From the NCBI GenBank assembly GCA_018714965.1, contig DVML01000010.1, positions 1 through 50,712 on the forward strand: a stretch of 50,712 nucleotides of DNA. The letters are read 5' to 3'. Positions 38,914 through 48,091 of the stretch are shown one piece after another. The notes under the pieces were generated by a model. It was not told the origin of the DNA. It saw only the letters and a program-made list of their open reading frames with translations, and did not search any database. The number at the start of each line of letters is the position of its first letter. The first letter of the stretch is position 1. Both the position numbers and the translations under genes were made by a program. Origin of the DNA: Fimihabitans intestinipullorum (GTDB lineage: Bacteria; Bacillota_I; Bacilli_A; RF39; UBA660).

Positions 38914-41234
38914 TAATGTGTTTTATTTCTCACTAATAATTTATAAATTAATACAATTCCCGCTGGAATTGAAAGAATTAAAAATTTTATGAAATAAATA
39001 AAATGATAAACAATTTGATATAATGTTCTAAATGTGTTTAAAATCGTAACTGCTTCTTGTTTTGCATGTGCACGATTTAACACTCCACCAATTCTCTTTT
39101 TTAAAGTATAAAATTTTCCTTTGGTTTTTATAGTATGATCTAAATCATACGTAATTCCAAATTTTGTTTCAATATAATTTTTGCAATAGAAACAATAATC
39201 TTGATAGAGTGTTTCTAAAGCTAAATTATATTCAAGATAATCTCTCGGTTCTACATTTTTTTTCTTTTTTTCTTTTTCTGCTTGAATACTCTTTTCAAAA
39301 ATTATTGAAAACTTTTTAGCCATTTGATTTAAAGTGAACTTTTTTTCTATCTTTTTTCTACAATTATTACGAATCGTTTCAATATTTTCTAATACGCGAT
39401 TTGTTTCTCGACAATAACAATCAATTTCATATTGATATTCTTCTTCTGTTGCATTTTTATGATAATGTACAATTCCTCCAACTGTATCATCAATCAATTC
39501 CGTTTGTCCACCCACATCCGTGGATACAACAGGAACTCCCATAGAAAGCGATTCGTACGAAGTAAGAGCTAATCCCTCTAAAGAAGAACAATTCAACGTC
39601 ATATCACTTAAAGCATATATTTCTGCAGTCTCTTTAATCATACCTAACATTTTAAAATTATCATCTATTTGATTATTCACATCATGATATAAGTAACCAT
39701 CTCCAGCAATTACGAAGTATAAATTAGGATTATTTTTTAATAATTTTTTCCCAATTTTTACAAACATTTCAGGTCTTTTTTCTCCGGATAATCTAGCGAT
39801 AAACGATATCACAATTTTATCCTGTGGGACATGATATTTTTCTCGCATTTCTTTCTTACTATATTTTTTAGGATTGTATTTTTGTTCATCTGTCCCAATA
39901 TACATAGTTTCAATATTTCTCTTTTGATAATCAGTTATCAATTGCTGCTTTGTAAAATTATTACAACAATATGTTTTAGTTAAATATTGATCTACGTCCA
40001 TGGAACATCTACCAAATCCCTCTCGTGGATCAGCTAAATCAACAGAGTGTATATAATCGATAAACGGAATAGATGGATATTTTCTTTTTAAATATGGAAC
40101 CATATAATATCCATAGTGTGTGTTACTTATAAATACTAAGTCAATTTTGCGGGATTCTATCATATAGTCTACAAATTGAATATAATCACTTCGTTCTAAG
40201 AACGTTGACATATCATATAATTCTGTACATACTTCATCAAACTCTTGACGTAGTGGATTATCATTTGGTGTAGTTGTTAAAACAATGACTTCAAAACGAT
40301 TTTTATCCAAACGCTTAATCAAATCTAAATTAAATAAATCCGCTCCACCTGTAACTAGCCAAGGAATCAAAAACAATAATTTAATTTTAGAATTCTTTTT
40401 ATAGTTAGGTAAAACCATAGTTTCATGTTGTTTCACTAAATCGTATTTTCTTCCTTCTCTTGGAAATTGGATCACTTCAACGTCATCTGCTACTTGCTTT
40501 GCTGTTTCTCTTACATAACGCATCGCATTTTCTCGATTTTTGTTGGCACGTTGAAATTCACCTGTATTATTAAAGCGATACCAAAAAATAGGTGCGTTTA
40601 CTCGAATAGGAATTTTCCCTTTGGCCAATAGCTTTAACCATAAATTCCAATCTTCATACATAGCTTTTTCTTTAATTCCGAAGCCACCAACCTCTAATAA
40701 ATCCGCTTTTTTTACCATTGAACTTGTACAAATAAGGTTTTCTTCTTTTTCCTGCTCTGAAGTTAAATATTTTTCCCACAAAAATTCTTTTCCTTCAAAA
40801 TTTACCATTGTCGTATAAGCAAACGATCCTTCTGGATGCGTTTCTAATGTCCAATATAAACACTCTAACATTGTCTTTTCAGGAATATCATCACAATCTA
40901 GAAAATAAATATATTTTGTTTCTTTTCGCGCTTTTGAAATTCCATAATCTCGTGCAATCGATGGTCCTTCGTTCTTTTTATGATATACCTTAATTCTATC
41001 ATCCATTTTTTCTACTTCTTTTAATTTTTTTAAAGATTTCTCATCTTTAGAACCATCATCTACAATAATCCACTCGAAATATGGATAAGTTTGGCTTAAC
41101 ACTCCATTCACAGTCTCCATCAATGTTTTCCCACCATTATAAAACGGTGTGACAATAGTAATGGTAGGCGTTTCTTTATTTATAACTTCCCCTATTTTTT
41201 TTATCTCTTTTCCAGGCCTTTTACTATAATCCAT
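38913..41234 (-). CDS. Two-domain glycosyltransferase, GT2 fused to GT4
   Basis: Adds two sugars, or one with a regulatory half, during surface glycan assembly. The 773 residues begin with a GT2 domain (about 20-240: TITIVTPFYNGGKTLMETVN, WIIVDDGSKD, IYFLDCDDIPEK as the metal site) and continue with a GT4 domain (about 275-640: FLIPWLVTGGADLFNLDLIKRL, VISFIARLSGEKRPEMFVKIG, and LNCSSLEGLALTSYESLSMGVPVVSTDVGG). Near the end is a hydrophobic helix (about 735-765) that may tether it to the membrane. It lies 12 bp after the iron-sulfur gene. Sugar specificities cannot be read from the sequence. Confidence 0.9.
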   Translation of the reverse strand: MDYSKRPGKEIKKIGEVINKETPTITIVTPFYNGGKTLMETVNGVLSQTYPYFEWIIVDDGSKDEKSLKKLKEVEKMDDRIKVYHKKNEGPSIARDYGISKARKETKYIYFLDCDDIPEKTMLECLYWTLETHPEGSFAYTTMVNFEGKEFLWEKYLTSEQEKEENLICTSSMVKKADLLEVGGFGIKEKAMYEDWNLWLKLLAKGKIPIRVNAPIFWYRFNNTGEFQRANKNRENAMRYVRETAKQVADDVEVIQFPREGRKYDLVKQHETMVLPNYKKNSKIKLLFLIPWLVTGGADLFNLDLIKRLDKNRFEVIVLTTTPNDNPLRQEFDEVCTELYDMSTFLERSDYIQFVDYMIESRKIDLVFISNTHYGYYMVPYLKRKYPSIPFIDYIHSVDLADPREGFGRCSMDVDQYLTKTYCCNNFTKQQLITDYQKRNIETMYIGTDEQKYNPKKYSKKEMREKYHVPQDKIVISFIARLSGEKRPEMFVKIGKKLLKNNPNLYFVIAGDGYLYHDVNNQIDDNFKMLGMIKETAEIYALSDMTLNCSSLEGLALTSYESLSMGVPVVSTDVGGQTELIDDTVGGIVHYHKNATEEEYQYEIDCYCRETNRVLENIETIRNNCRKKIEKKFTLNQMAKKFSIIFEKSIQAEKEKKKKNVEPRDYLEYNLALETLYQDYCFYCKNYIETKFGITYDLDHTIKTKGKFYTLKKRIGGVLNRAHAKQEAVTILNTFRTLYQIVYHFIYFIKFLILSIPAGIVLIYKLLVRNKTH

Positions 41235-41246
41235 CTACTTCACCTC

Positions 41247-42584
41247 TTATTTTCTGCCTAATAATTTATTGATACTATTTACACTTTGATTAACTAATTT
41301 CCATCTTTTACTATTTAACATCTGATCCAGCTGTGTTGCTAGTTTCGTATTTTCTGCAATTAATCCATCCACTTTCATGTTAGCAACTTTTATTTTTTCT
41401 TCTTGTTCTTTCATTATTTTTTGTTCCTTCAAATGAGTACTCGTTAAATAAATCGTATTTCCTTCTAACTCTTGCAAGACTCTACTGCGTTCCACAGGAC
41501 AATCAATGTTCTTTATCAAAGAAGGATTATAAGGAGTGATATCATCTAATTTTTTTAGTTTATACTTTACTTTTTTAAAAAAATCAATTTGATCTAAAAA
41601 ATCACGTCCTTTTTTCCCATTTACAATTACGGCTGATACTCCATTTTGATCTAACATTTCTGGGTCTGTTACTTCAATACCCCAAAAATCTCCCAAAATA
41701 ATATCTGCTTCGTTATGTATCCCTTTATATCGACAATCATAGCAAGAAGGTCTTAAAATATAATTAGATAAATATAGCTGCATCAAAGGATCTTCTAGAA
41801 AAGGAGTAACATAAGTATTACCATCTATAGTATACTCGATACTTGATTGTGTCCATTGATGTGCCTTTGTTCTAAATTTAAAATCATCTAAGCTATGATT
41901 TTTCTTGTTTTCTAATTCCATCCTGTACTTGTCAAATATATTTTGACTCATAACACCATGGCAAATAACTGATATCAAAATTAAGTTATCCACATCTTTT
42001 CCAAAAAATGCCCGCACTGCTCCAATTTGACATGGTGTTCCACAGAAAAGAACTTTCTTTTCTTTTTCTAAATCCGTTTTGATATTTCCTAAAACTTCTC
42101 GAATATTGCTTTGAACATATTTAGAGCCTCTTATTTTGTCTAGCTCTTTTTCGGATGTGATTCTCGTATGATTTACTTTAAAATCTTCCATACACGCCCC
42201 ATAGACAATTCCCTTTTGCTGTAGAATTGCATGAGCAAGAACGGAAAAAACACCTCCCGATGTACTTTTTCTCTGTTCTTCTACATCTTGATTGATTGCG
42301 GCATAGCAAATCTTTTCGCTTTGCTCTACGTGATTTTTCTTATTCAAAATTGGACATACTTTTCTACAAACATCACAGTGAATACATTTTGACAAATCAA
42401 TTTTCGGATATATAAAATGTTGACTTCCTTCTTCCATTGTAATTGCTTTTTGTGGACACTTTTCTGCGCAAACACCACATCCAATACATGAAGATGCTTG
42501 ACATATTTCTTTAGCTTCTTGTATTTCAATTTTATCTAATACCATCTGAAATAAATTTGCCGATACTTTTTTATACTCTTTCAT
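41247..42584 (-). CDS. F420-hydrogenase beta-like iron-sulfur protein of polysaccharide loci
   Basis: The 445 residues have two [4Fe-4S] ferredoxin clusters at the N-terminus (CIGCGVCAEKCP and CIHCDVCRKVCP, about 33-80), then the FrhB-type domain (STSGGVFSVLAHAIL, KVLFCGTPCQIGAVRAF, SYCDCRYKG-like LRPSCYDCRYKGIHNEADIILGDFWG), and a C-terminal coiled coil with LNSKRWKLVNQSVNS. Proteins of this kind occur beside polysaccharide pyruvyl transferases in many glycan loci, as here (20 bp gap); their exact reaction is not settled, but a redox step on the glycan or its pyruvyl donor is plausible. The ribosome binding site is weak, suggesting coupling to the upstream gene. Confidence 0.85.
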   Translation of the reverse strand: MKEYKKVSANLFQMVLDKIEIQEAKEICQASSCIGCGVCAEKCPQKAITMEEGSQHFIYPKIDLSKCIHCDVCRKVCPILNKKNHVEQSEKICYAAINQDVEEQRKSTSGGVFSVLAHAILQQKGIVYGACMEDFKVNHTRITSEKELDKIRGSKYVQSNIREVLGNIKTDLEKEKKVLFCGTPCQIGAVRAFFGKDVDNLILISVICHGVMSQNIFDKYRMELENKKNHSLDDFKFRTKAHQWTQSSIEYTIDGNTYVTPFLEDPLMQLYLSNYILRPSCYDCRYKGIHNEADIILGDFWGIEVTDPEMLDQNGVSAVIVNGKKGRDFLDQIDFFKKVKYKLKKLDDITPYNPSLIKNIDCPVERSRVLQELEGNTIYLTSTHLKEQKIMKEQEEKIKVANMKVDGLIAENTKLATQLDQMLNSKRWKLVNQSVNSINKLLGRK

Positions 42585-42604
42585 TTTATCTTTTAATGTC
42601 TTTT

Positions 42605-43678
42605 TTATTTCATCTTGATGTTCTTCAATAAATAAGAAATTTTTTTCAATTGTTCCGATGTTAACTCATCCTTTGAAATTACATAATTTCGATAATCTCC
42701 AAATAAATCTTTCGCAATTCCTTTTGACTTCACACTATATCCAATGACCAATGTCGGAACACAAGTAGAATACGCTGCAATCGATGCATGCGTTCTAGCT
42801 GCAACAAGTATACTACACTTAGAAATAATATATTTTAGTTCATTGCAATTATAATCTCCACGCTCTAAGAAAATTCTATCCTCTCCATTGTAATGTTTCT
42901 TTATTTTATTTAATATTTCTAAATCATTACAATCTTCCGTCGTCACGTGAGGCAACAATAAAATGGAATATTTCGTTTCTTTTAGTAGATAATCAATCAA
43001 ATCATATATAGCTTTTTCTTGTACCTCTGTCTGAATTGTGAGAGGACTAAAATTTAAAGCAACGATTTTTCTTTTTTGATACCAGTCATTCAATAAAACA
43101 GTTTTCTTTTCTAAAGAAAAGGCTGGATCTGGAGCAAAGATAATTTTTTCTTCTGACACCCATTTTCTAACAGCGTTATAACTTAAACTCTCTCTAATAA
43201 CGAGAACATCAAAATGAGATAAATCATGAATCAATTCATCTTCAGTGATTTCTTCAAATAAAGACGCACCCCAAAGTACTGTTTTCTTTCCTAGTTTATG
43301 AGAAAGACTATCAAGTGCATACAGCCAGGTACAATATGGGTAACAATAATTGTCACCACCTACTGAAATACAAATATCTGAATTTTTCATAGCAGCAACG
43401 ACATCTTTTTGATATAAATATTCAAAATTATGATAATCAAAAGGAATTTCTTGATAATGTTTTTCTAAAGCTCGTTCTTCTTCCGTTAGTGCTTCACTTT
43501 TATAATAATGTTTGACATGTTTCACATCTGGATACAAACCCTTATTATAATCATAATCATGACTTGCAATTGTGATAGAAAAATCTCTTTGGTCTATTTG
43601 ATTTAATGTTGAATTAATAATTGCTTCTACTCCACGATTTTTAAATGTCCCTACTCCATATAATAGCAAATTTTTCAT
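42605..43678 (-). CDS. Polysaccharide pyruvyl transferase family protein
   Basis: Transfers a pyruvyl group from phosphoenolpyruvate to a sugar of a surface glycan (CsaB/WcaK/AmsJ family). The 357 residues have NLLLYGVGTFKNRGVEAIINSTL at the start, ICISVGGDNYCYPY (about 102-115), VLWGASLFE, PDPAFSLEKK, and VAARTHASIAAYSTCVPTLVIGYSVKSKGIA near the end, the usual family order. The ATG follows AAAGGTGAAAGT. It has a TATAAT box upstream and is preceded by the terminator of the ABC transporter genes. Confidence 0.88.
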   Translation of the reverse strand: MKNLLLYGVGTFKNRGVEAIINSTLNQIDQRDFSITIASHDYDYNKGLYPDVKHVKHYYKSEALTEEERALEKHYQEIPFDYHNFEYLYQKDVVAAMKNSDICISVGGDNYCYPYCTWLYALDSLSHKLGKKTVLWGASLFEEITEDELIHDLSHFDVLVIRESLSYNAVRKWVSEEKIIFAPDPAFSLEKKTVLLNDWYQKRKIVALNFSPLTIQTEVQEKAIYDLIDYLLKETKYSILLLPHVTTEDCNDLEILNKIKKHYNGEDRIFLERGDYNCNELKYIISKCSILVAARTHASIAAYSTCVPTLVIGYSVKSKGIAKDLFGDYRNYVISKDELTSEQLKKISYLLKNIKMK

Positions 43679-43740
43679 ACTTTCACCTTTTCATTATAAT
43701 CTTATTATATCAAAAAATATTGACTTCTCCAAACAAAAGA

Positions 43741-43760
43741 AAACAATCTTTCGATTGTTT
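43741..43760 (-). terminator. Short terminator after the ABC permease gene
   Basis: Perfect eight-bp stem AAACAATC/GATTGTTT with loop GAAA, followed on the minus strand by TCTTTTG. It overlaps the permease stop. Confidence 0.65.
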
Positions 43761-44532
43761 ATAATTCTTCTACAAAACTCTTTTCCAATTTCTTGAAAAT
43801 TCTATATCCCATAATAATAAATACAAAACTTGCAATTCCCCAAATGCCTAACATATTCCAATCCGGCATTTGATGATAATAGAAAATAGAGCGGTATGCT
43901 TCAACTAACTGAGCCATTGGATTTAATTTTAAAACCCATTGAAATTTTTCAGGTAACATATTTGCTTGATATACAATTGGAGTTGCATAGAATCCTAACA
44001 TCAAAATTACACTAACAAAATGGTCAATATCTCTTACAAACACAGTCATAGCAGATAAAATAAAATTAAACGCTAATATAATAAGATATTGAATTACAAT
44101 CAACAGTGGAAATAATAGTGCGTGGTAAGAAAATCCAACTCCACTAAATATAATAAAAGCAAACATAATTAGACATGTAATCAAAAAGTTTACTAGCTGG
44201 CTTGTTGTTATTGAAATTGGAATGATTTCACGTGGAAAATATACTTTTTTTAAAATATTCCCATTTGCTACTACACTACCTGTTCCCATTTGAATCGCGG
44301 TTGTAAAAAAATTCCATGGAATTAAAGCAACGATCATAAAGATTGTATAATTTTCAACATTTACTCTTAAAATATAAGGGAATACAAAAGAATAGACAGC
44401 TAACATTAGTAAAGGATTTAAAAAGGTCCAAAGAATTCCTAGCCAAGATCCTTTGTATTTCCCCCTAATCTCCTTTTTGATGTTATTTTTCAATAGTTCA
44501 CGGTAGTTATATAATTCTTTAAATACTTTCAC
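43759..44532 (-). CDS. ABC-2 type polysaccharide exporter, permease
   Basis: Membrane part of a TagG/RfbA/Wzm-type exporter that moves lipid-linked glycan across the membrane. About 257 residues with the amphipathic start FKELYNYRELLKNNIKKEIRGKYKGSWLGILW, characteristic of the family, and six membrane segments. I prefer the GTG at 44532, since GGGTGAT lies just before it; a GTG at 44544 is the alternative and would overlap the ATPase gene by 8 bp. It forms a pair with the ATPase gene and ends in a terminator. Confidence 0.92.
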   Translation of the reverse strand: MKVFKELYNYRELLKNNIKKEIRGKYKGSWLGILWTFLNPLLMLAVYSFVFPYILRVNVENYTIFMIVALIPWNFFTTAIQMGTGSVVANGNILKKVYFPREIIPISITTSQLVNFLITCLIMFAFIIFSGVGFSYHALLFPLLIVIQYLIILAFNFILSAMTVFVRDIDHFVSVILMLGFYATPIVYQANMLPEKFQWVLKLNPMAQLVEAYRSIFYYHQMPDWNMLGIWGIASFVFIIMGYRIFKKLEKSFVEEL

Positions 44533-44536
44533 TATA

Positions 44537-45280
44537 TCACCCACAAATCTTCAAGTATTCTTCTAATACTTGGTCGACATTTCCATCCATTTTTACTTTT
44601 CCCTTATAAAGCCATATTGCTCTATCACAAAACTGTTTTACTTGATTCATACTGTGTGTTACAATTACAATCGTTTTTCCAGATTCTTTTAGTTCTTTTA
44701 ATTTGTTAAAACACTTTTCCTGAAAATGTTGATCACCTACAGCTAGTATTTCATCAATCAATAAAATATCGGCTTGCACATTAATTGCAACTGAAAAAGC
44801 CAGACGCATATACATTCCCGAAGAATATGTTCGAACAGGATTATCAATAAATTCTTGCAATTCAGAAAATTCTATAATCTCATCTACCTTTTCATCAATT
44901 TCCTTCTTCGTCAAACCAAAAATTGATGCATTAAAATAAATGTTTTCTCTTCCTGTAAAATCATCATGAAATCCAGCACCCAATTCAAGTAAAGATGTCA
45001 ACTTACCATTTGTTGTAATCTTTCCTTTATTTGGATAAATAATTTTTGTCATAAGTTTTAATAATGTAGATTTACCACTACCATTTGTTCCAATTAAGGC
45101 AACACTTTCTCCCTTTTCTATAGATAAATTGATGTCTTGCAATACATGCAATACTGTATCTTTGCTTTTATTTTTTTTAGAAAAAAACAATAATTTTTCT
45201 TTCAATGTATTTGCCCTATCATAATATAGTTTAAAATCTTTCGATACATGCGTTACTTTTATCGCTATATTTTTTTCCAC
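44537..45280 (-). CDS. ABC-2 type polysaccharide exporter, ATPase
   Basis: Powers the exporter (TagH/RfbB/Wzt-type). The 247 residues have Walker A GTNGSGKST (64-72), the signature YSSGMYMRLAFSVAI, Walker B ADILLIDEILAVGD and the switch His in IVTHS. There is no C-terminal carbohydrate-binding extension, so export probably does not depend on a glycan end cap. The start is a GTG at 45280 after GAGGTAGC. It has its own promoter. Confidence 0.93.
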   Translation of the reverse strand: MEKNIAIKVTHVSKDFKLYYDRANTLKEKLLFFSKKNKSKDTVLHVLQDINLSIEKGESVALIGTNGSGKSTLLKLMTKIIYPNKGKITTNGKLTSLLELGAGFHDDFTGRENIYFNASIFGLTKKEIDEKVDEIIEFSELQEFIDNPVRTYSSGMYMRLAFSVAINVQADILLIDEILAVGDQHFQEKCFNKLKELKESGKTIVIVTHSMNQVKQFCDRAIWLYKGKVKMDGNVDQVLEEYLKICG

Positions 45281-45321
45281 GCTTGCTACCTCATTTCTCT
45301 TTTCCTATGATAACGTCATAT

Positions 45322-45350
45322 ATTATAACATAGATTACAATTTTCTACAA
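45322..45350 (-). promoter_or_regulatory. Promoter of the ABC exporter genes
   Basis: TTGTAG (45345-45350), 17-bp spacer, TATAAT (45322-45327) on the minus strand, inside the polysaccharide locus. Confidence 0.6.
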
Positions 45351-45357
45351 CAATCTC

Positions 45358-46356
45358 CTATTTACTTTTCTTTGCATTCCCATTAGTTGGATCAATATAT
45401 TTCATGATTGTATTAGTAATCACCTTATAACCTTCCGGAGATATATGTAAACCATCAATGGTATATTCTAATTTTAAATTTCCATTTTCATCTGTTAATT
45501 TGTCATACATATTAATATATGTTACTTCTTTTTCTTCACATAATTTTTTCAGCATGGTATTAATCTTCACAATTCGACTATTTTCTCTTTTTCCAACCAT
45601 CCAATCCAATACAACATCATTATCTGTATTGCGATTAACAGGATAAATTGACTCAATATAAAGTTTACTATTTGGTCGATTTTTCTTAATTTCATCTATG
45701 ATCTTTTCGAAATTATTAATTAATTCCTGATTGGTTATATCAGTAAAAGCAATATCATTTGTTCCGACTAATAAAAAGATCTTAGTTGGATTATAAATAT
45801 ATACATAATCTTTTAAATGCTTTATGATATCTGGAGTTTGAAATCCACTAGTACCAGAATTTACTGTAGGAAGATTTCCATAAAACGTTTCTAAATTATA
45901 AAAGTCAGTAATGGAATCTCCCAAAAACACAAAATTTTCTTTTTTATAATCTATTTTTTCAACCTTGGCATTAATGGTACCATTCTCCCTTGTGAAAAAA
46001 AGAGCGGATAAAACAAATAACATTCCAACAGTTACAATTGCTAATTTATGAACAGGAAATTTTCTAGTTTTTTTTCGCGTTAATTTTCTTAAAATAATTC
46101 TTAATTGGTCCGCTGTTTCAAAATAATAAACTTTTGATTTTCTCACTATTCTTACATTCCCTTTTTCATCTTTATGTTTTAACACAATAACAATTCTTCT
46201 ATCGTTTTTAAATGATGGAATATTGTTCGTATTTAAATCTATAATACAAATTTCACAATTTTCATTATTTTGATTGGTATGAATAAGTGAAAATTCATCT
46301 AATATTTTTTCTATTTTTTCTCGCTCTGTTTTATTTTTTATATTTAAATAAATCAT
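45358..46356 (-). CDS. Membrane-bound SGNH/GDSL hydrolase with cytoplasmic N-terminal domain
   Basis: Probably removes or transfers acyl groups on the surface glycan, since an acyltransferase gene precedes it. The 332 residues have a cytoplasmic alpha/beta domain of about 100 residues (CEICIIDLNT near 34-43, receiver-like in pattern), one membrane segment (103-122) and an extracellular SGNH domain: GDSIT (146-150, nucleophile S148), the Gly block around 167-171, GTND (198-201) and DGLHIS (301-306) with D301/H304. All four SGNH blocks are intact. The ATG follows GGAGGAG. Confidence 0.82.
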   Translation of the reverse strand: MIYLNIKNKTEREKIEKILDEFSLIHTNQNNENCEICIIDLNTNNIPSFKNDRRIVIVLKHKDEKGNVRIVRKSKVYYFETADQLRIILRKLTRKKTRKFPVHKLAIVTVGMLFVLSALFFTRENGTINAKVEKIDYKKENFVFLGDSITDFYNLETFYGNLPTVNSGTSGFQTPDIIKHLKDYVYIYNPTKIFLLVGTNDIAFTDITNQELINNFEKIIDEIKKNRPNSKLYIESIYPVNRNTDNDVVLDWMVGKRENSRIVKINTMLKKLCEEKEVTYINMYDKLTDENGNLKLEYTIDGLHISPEGYKVITNTIMKYIDPTNGNAKKSK

Positions 46357-46398
46357 AATTCTCCTCCATTATTTATCTATCGCATAGTTGCCCTTCTA

Positions 46399-47463
46399 TT
46401 ATACACTATTTTTTTTGATTGGAAGAAATAATTTACAAATTCTTTGAAAATTTATCTTTTTTTCTAAATAATGATAAGAACGATCTAAGAAAAAAGCACC
46501 AATCGTTGCAAGTATCACATTGCAAGTAAGCATACATACAAATTTTAATATAATGCTTTGAAATGGAATATATGGATAAACATAATAGATAAAGGAAGAA
46601 GAAACTCCTTGTGAGAAATAATAAAATATTGCATTTTTTCCAATCTTGTTAATTTTATTTTCTTTTTTTATCTGCAAATGATCTTTTAAATACCAAAATA
46701 ACAAAATCGAAATAAGCGAAAAAGGTAGATATGCAACAGATGGAGGAAATTTAATATTTTGAATCTCATTAATTCCAATTCCAAGACATAAAAATACTAT
46801 AACCATGATAATGACATCTCCGGCAATTAAAATAAAAAGTTGCTTTTTATCTTTTATTTGATAGTGATGTAACATATATCCGAGTAGATATATAAAAGAA
46901 TAAAAAGATACATAGGAATCAAAAAATAATAGATTATTTTTTGTTGCACAATACAAAAATATCATTAACATTACCATTGTTACAATTCCAATCACTTTAA
47001 GCTTGTCCTCTTTACAATAGTGTTGGATCGCACATATGAGAATAGAGCAAATAATTGTAACCTTAATATACATAAGCATATACCAAATAGAACCAGCTAC
47101 AACCTCTATATTATTTTGGTGTGGGAAAACATATACGATTTGTGAAAAAATATCTTCTATTCTAAATTGTTCTGTAAAGAAAATAAGAAGCAGAAGACTA
47201 TATATAAATAAAAAATATAACCATTTTTCCCACTGTCCTAATAATCCTTTCAAATTTTTTACAATGGAATTGACATAATGAAAAGAAATTCCAGAGATAA
47301 AAATAAATACAGGAACATCAATTAAAAGAGTTAAATTGCTAAACCACAAAGGTAAATAACCTTGACCTGACCACCATGCTGTATGGATAACTATAATACA
47401 TAATGTCGCGATTCCTCTTAGAAAATCTAAATTATAATTTCTTTGTTTTGCTTCTTTTTTCAT
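46399..47463 (-). CDS. Acyltransferase-3 family membrane protein
   Basis: O-acetylates (or otherwise acylates) a surface glycan, using a donor from the cytoplasm. The 354 residues include ten hydrophobic segments and the family's opening motif YNLDFLRGIATLCIIVIHTAWW (about 10-31, with the conserved Arg and His), then FIFISGISFHYVNS. It is without its own SGNH domain, but the next gene encodes one, reproducing in two proteins the OafA-type acyltransferase-SGNH pairing. Start after AGGAG. Confidence 0.85.
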   Translation of the reverse strand: MKKEAKQRNYNLDFLRGIATLCIIVIHTAWWSGQGYLPLWFSNLTLLIDVPVFIFISGISFHYVNSIVKNLKGLLGQWEKWLYFLFIYSLLLLIFFTEQFRIEDIFSQIVYVFPHQNNIEVVAGSIWYMLMYIKVTIICSILICAIQHYCKEDKLKVIGIVTMVMLMIFLYCATKNNLLFFDSYVSFYSFIYLLGYMLHHYQIKDKKQLFILIAGDVIIMVIVFLCLGIGINEIQNIKFPPSVAYLPFSLISILLFWYLKDHLQIKKENKINKIGKNAIFYYFSQGVSSSFIYYVYPYIPFQSIILKFVCMLTCNVILATIGAFFLDRSYHYLEKKINFQRICKLFLPIKKNSV

Positions 47464-47500
47464 ATTAACTCCTAACTACATCAACGAGAAAAAAGGAAAC

Positions 47501-48091
47501 TTATTCCTCTTCTTTCGTTTTCAATTTTTTCATATCTATTTTTTGTACACTCTCTTTTTTGATTAAATATGCCTGTTGTGAAAGTTCCATCATTGGTAAA
47601 TCCGAAAAAGAATCTGAATAAAAACACTTAATTTTTTTATTTCCAACTTCCTTTGTAAAACGTTTCACTTTTTCTTCTCCATAACAATTATCTGATTCGA
47701 ATTTTCCTGTTTTTTTATTTACTTTTGTCGCAATCACCTTAGCAATTTGTAACTCTTTCTCTAATGGTTTTAATAGAAATTCTGGTGAAGCTGAAATAAT
47801 TACATCAGTTTCCTTTTTTTGATTCCAGTACCACGGTTTTATATTCTTTAGTTTTTCTTTCCAAAAATCTTTCACATACTGATCGATGTCTGGTACATAT
47901 TTTACAAAAGAAAAGAATGCCTCCTTAAAAAACTCTTTCTTTTTTAATTTAATTAAATATAATATCATTGCGACAACTTGAATAGGAAGTAAACAAATAA
48001 TTCTTTTTCTTTTTTTTAAGCAATAGAGATAAAATTCAATAGAAGAATCCCCATCATATATTGTCTTATCAAAATCATATACATTTATCAT
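47501..48091 (-). CDS. HAD family phosphatase coupled to the UbiA gene
   Basis: The product has 196 residues of the HAD-IB (SerB-like) type: motif I DFDKT (D6, D8), motif II ISASPEFL, motif III lysine in GEEKVKRF, and motif IV YSDSFSDLPM. A hydrophobic stretch (about 32-50) may hold it at the membrane. The start overlaps the UbiA stop (ATGA). In many bacteria this phosphatase is fused or adjacent to a DPPR-synthase-like UbiA, and removal of the 5-phosphate from polyprenyl-phosphoryl-phosphoribose is the inferred job. Confidence 0.8.
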   Translation of the reverse strand: MINVYDFDKTIYDGDSSIEFYLYCLKKRKRIICLLPIQVVAMILYLIKLKKKEFFKEAFFSFVKYVPDIDQYVKDFWKEKLKNIKPWYWNQKKETDVIISASPEFLLKPLEKELQIAKVIATKVNKKTGKFESDNCYGEEKVKRFTKEVGNKKIKCFYSDSFSDLPMMELSQQAYLIKKESVQKIDMKKLKTKEEE

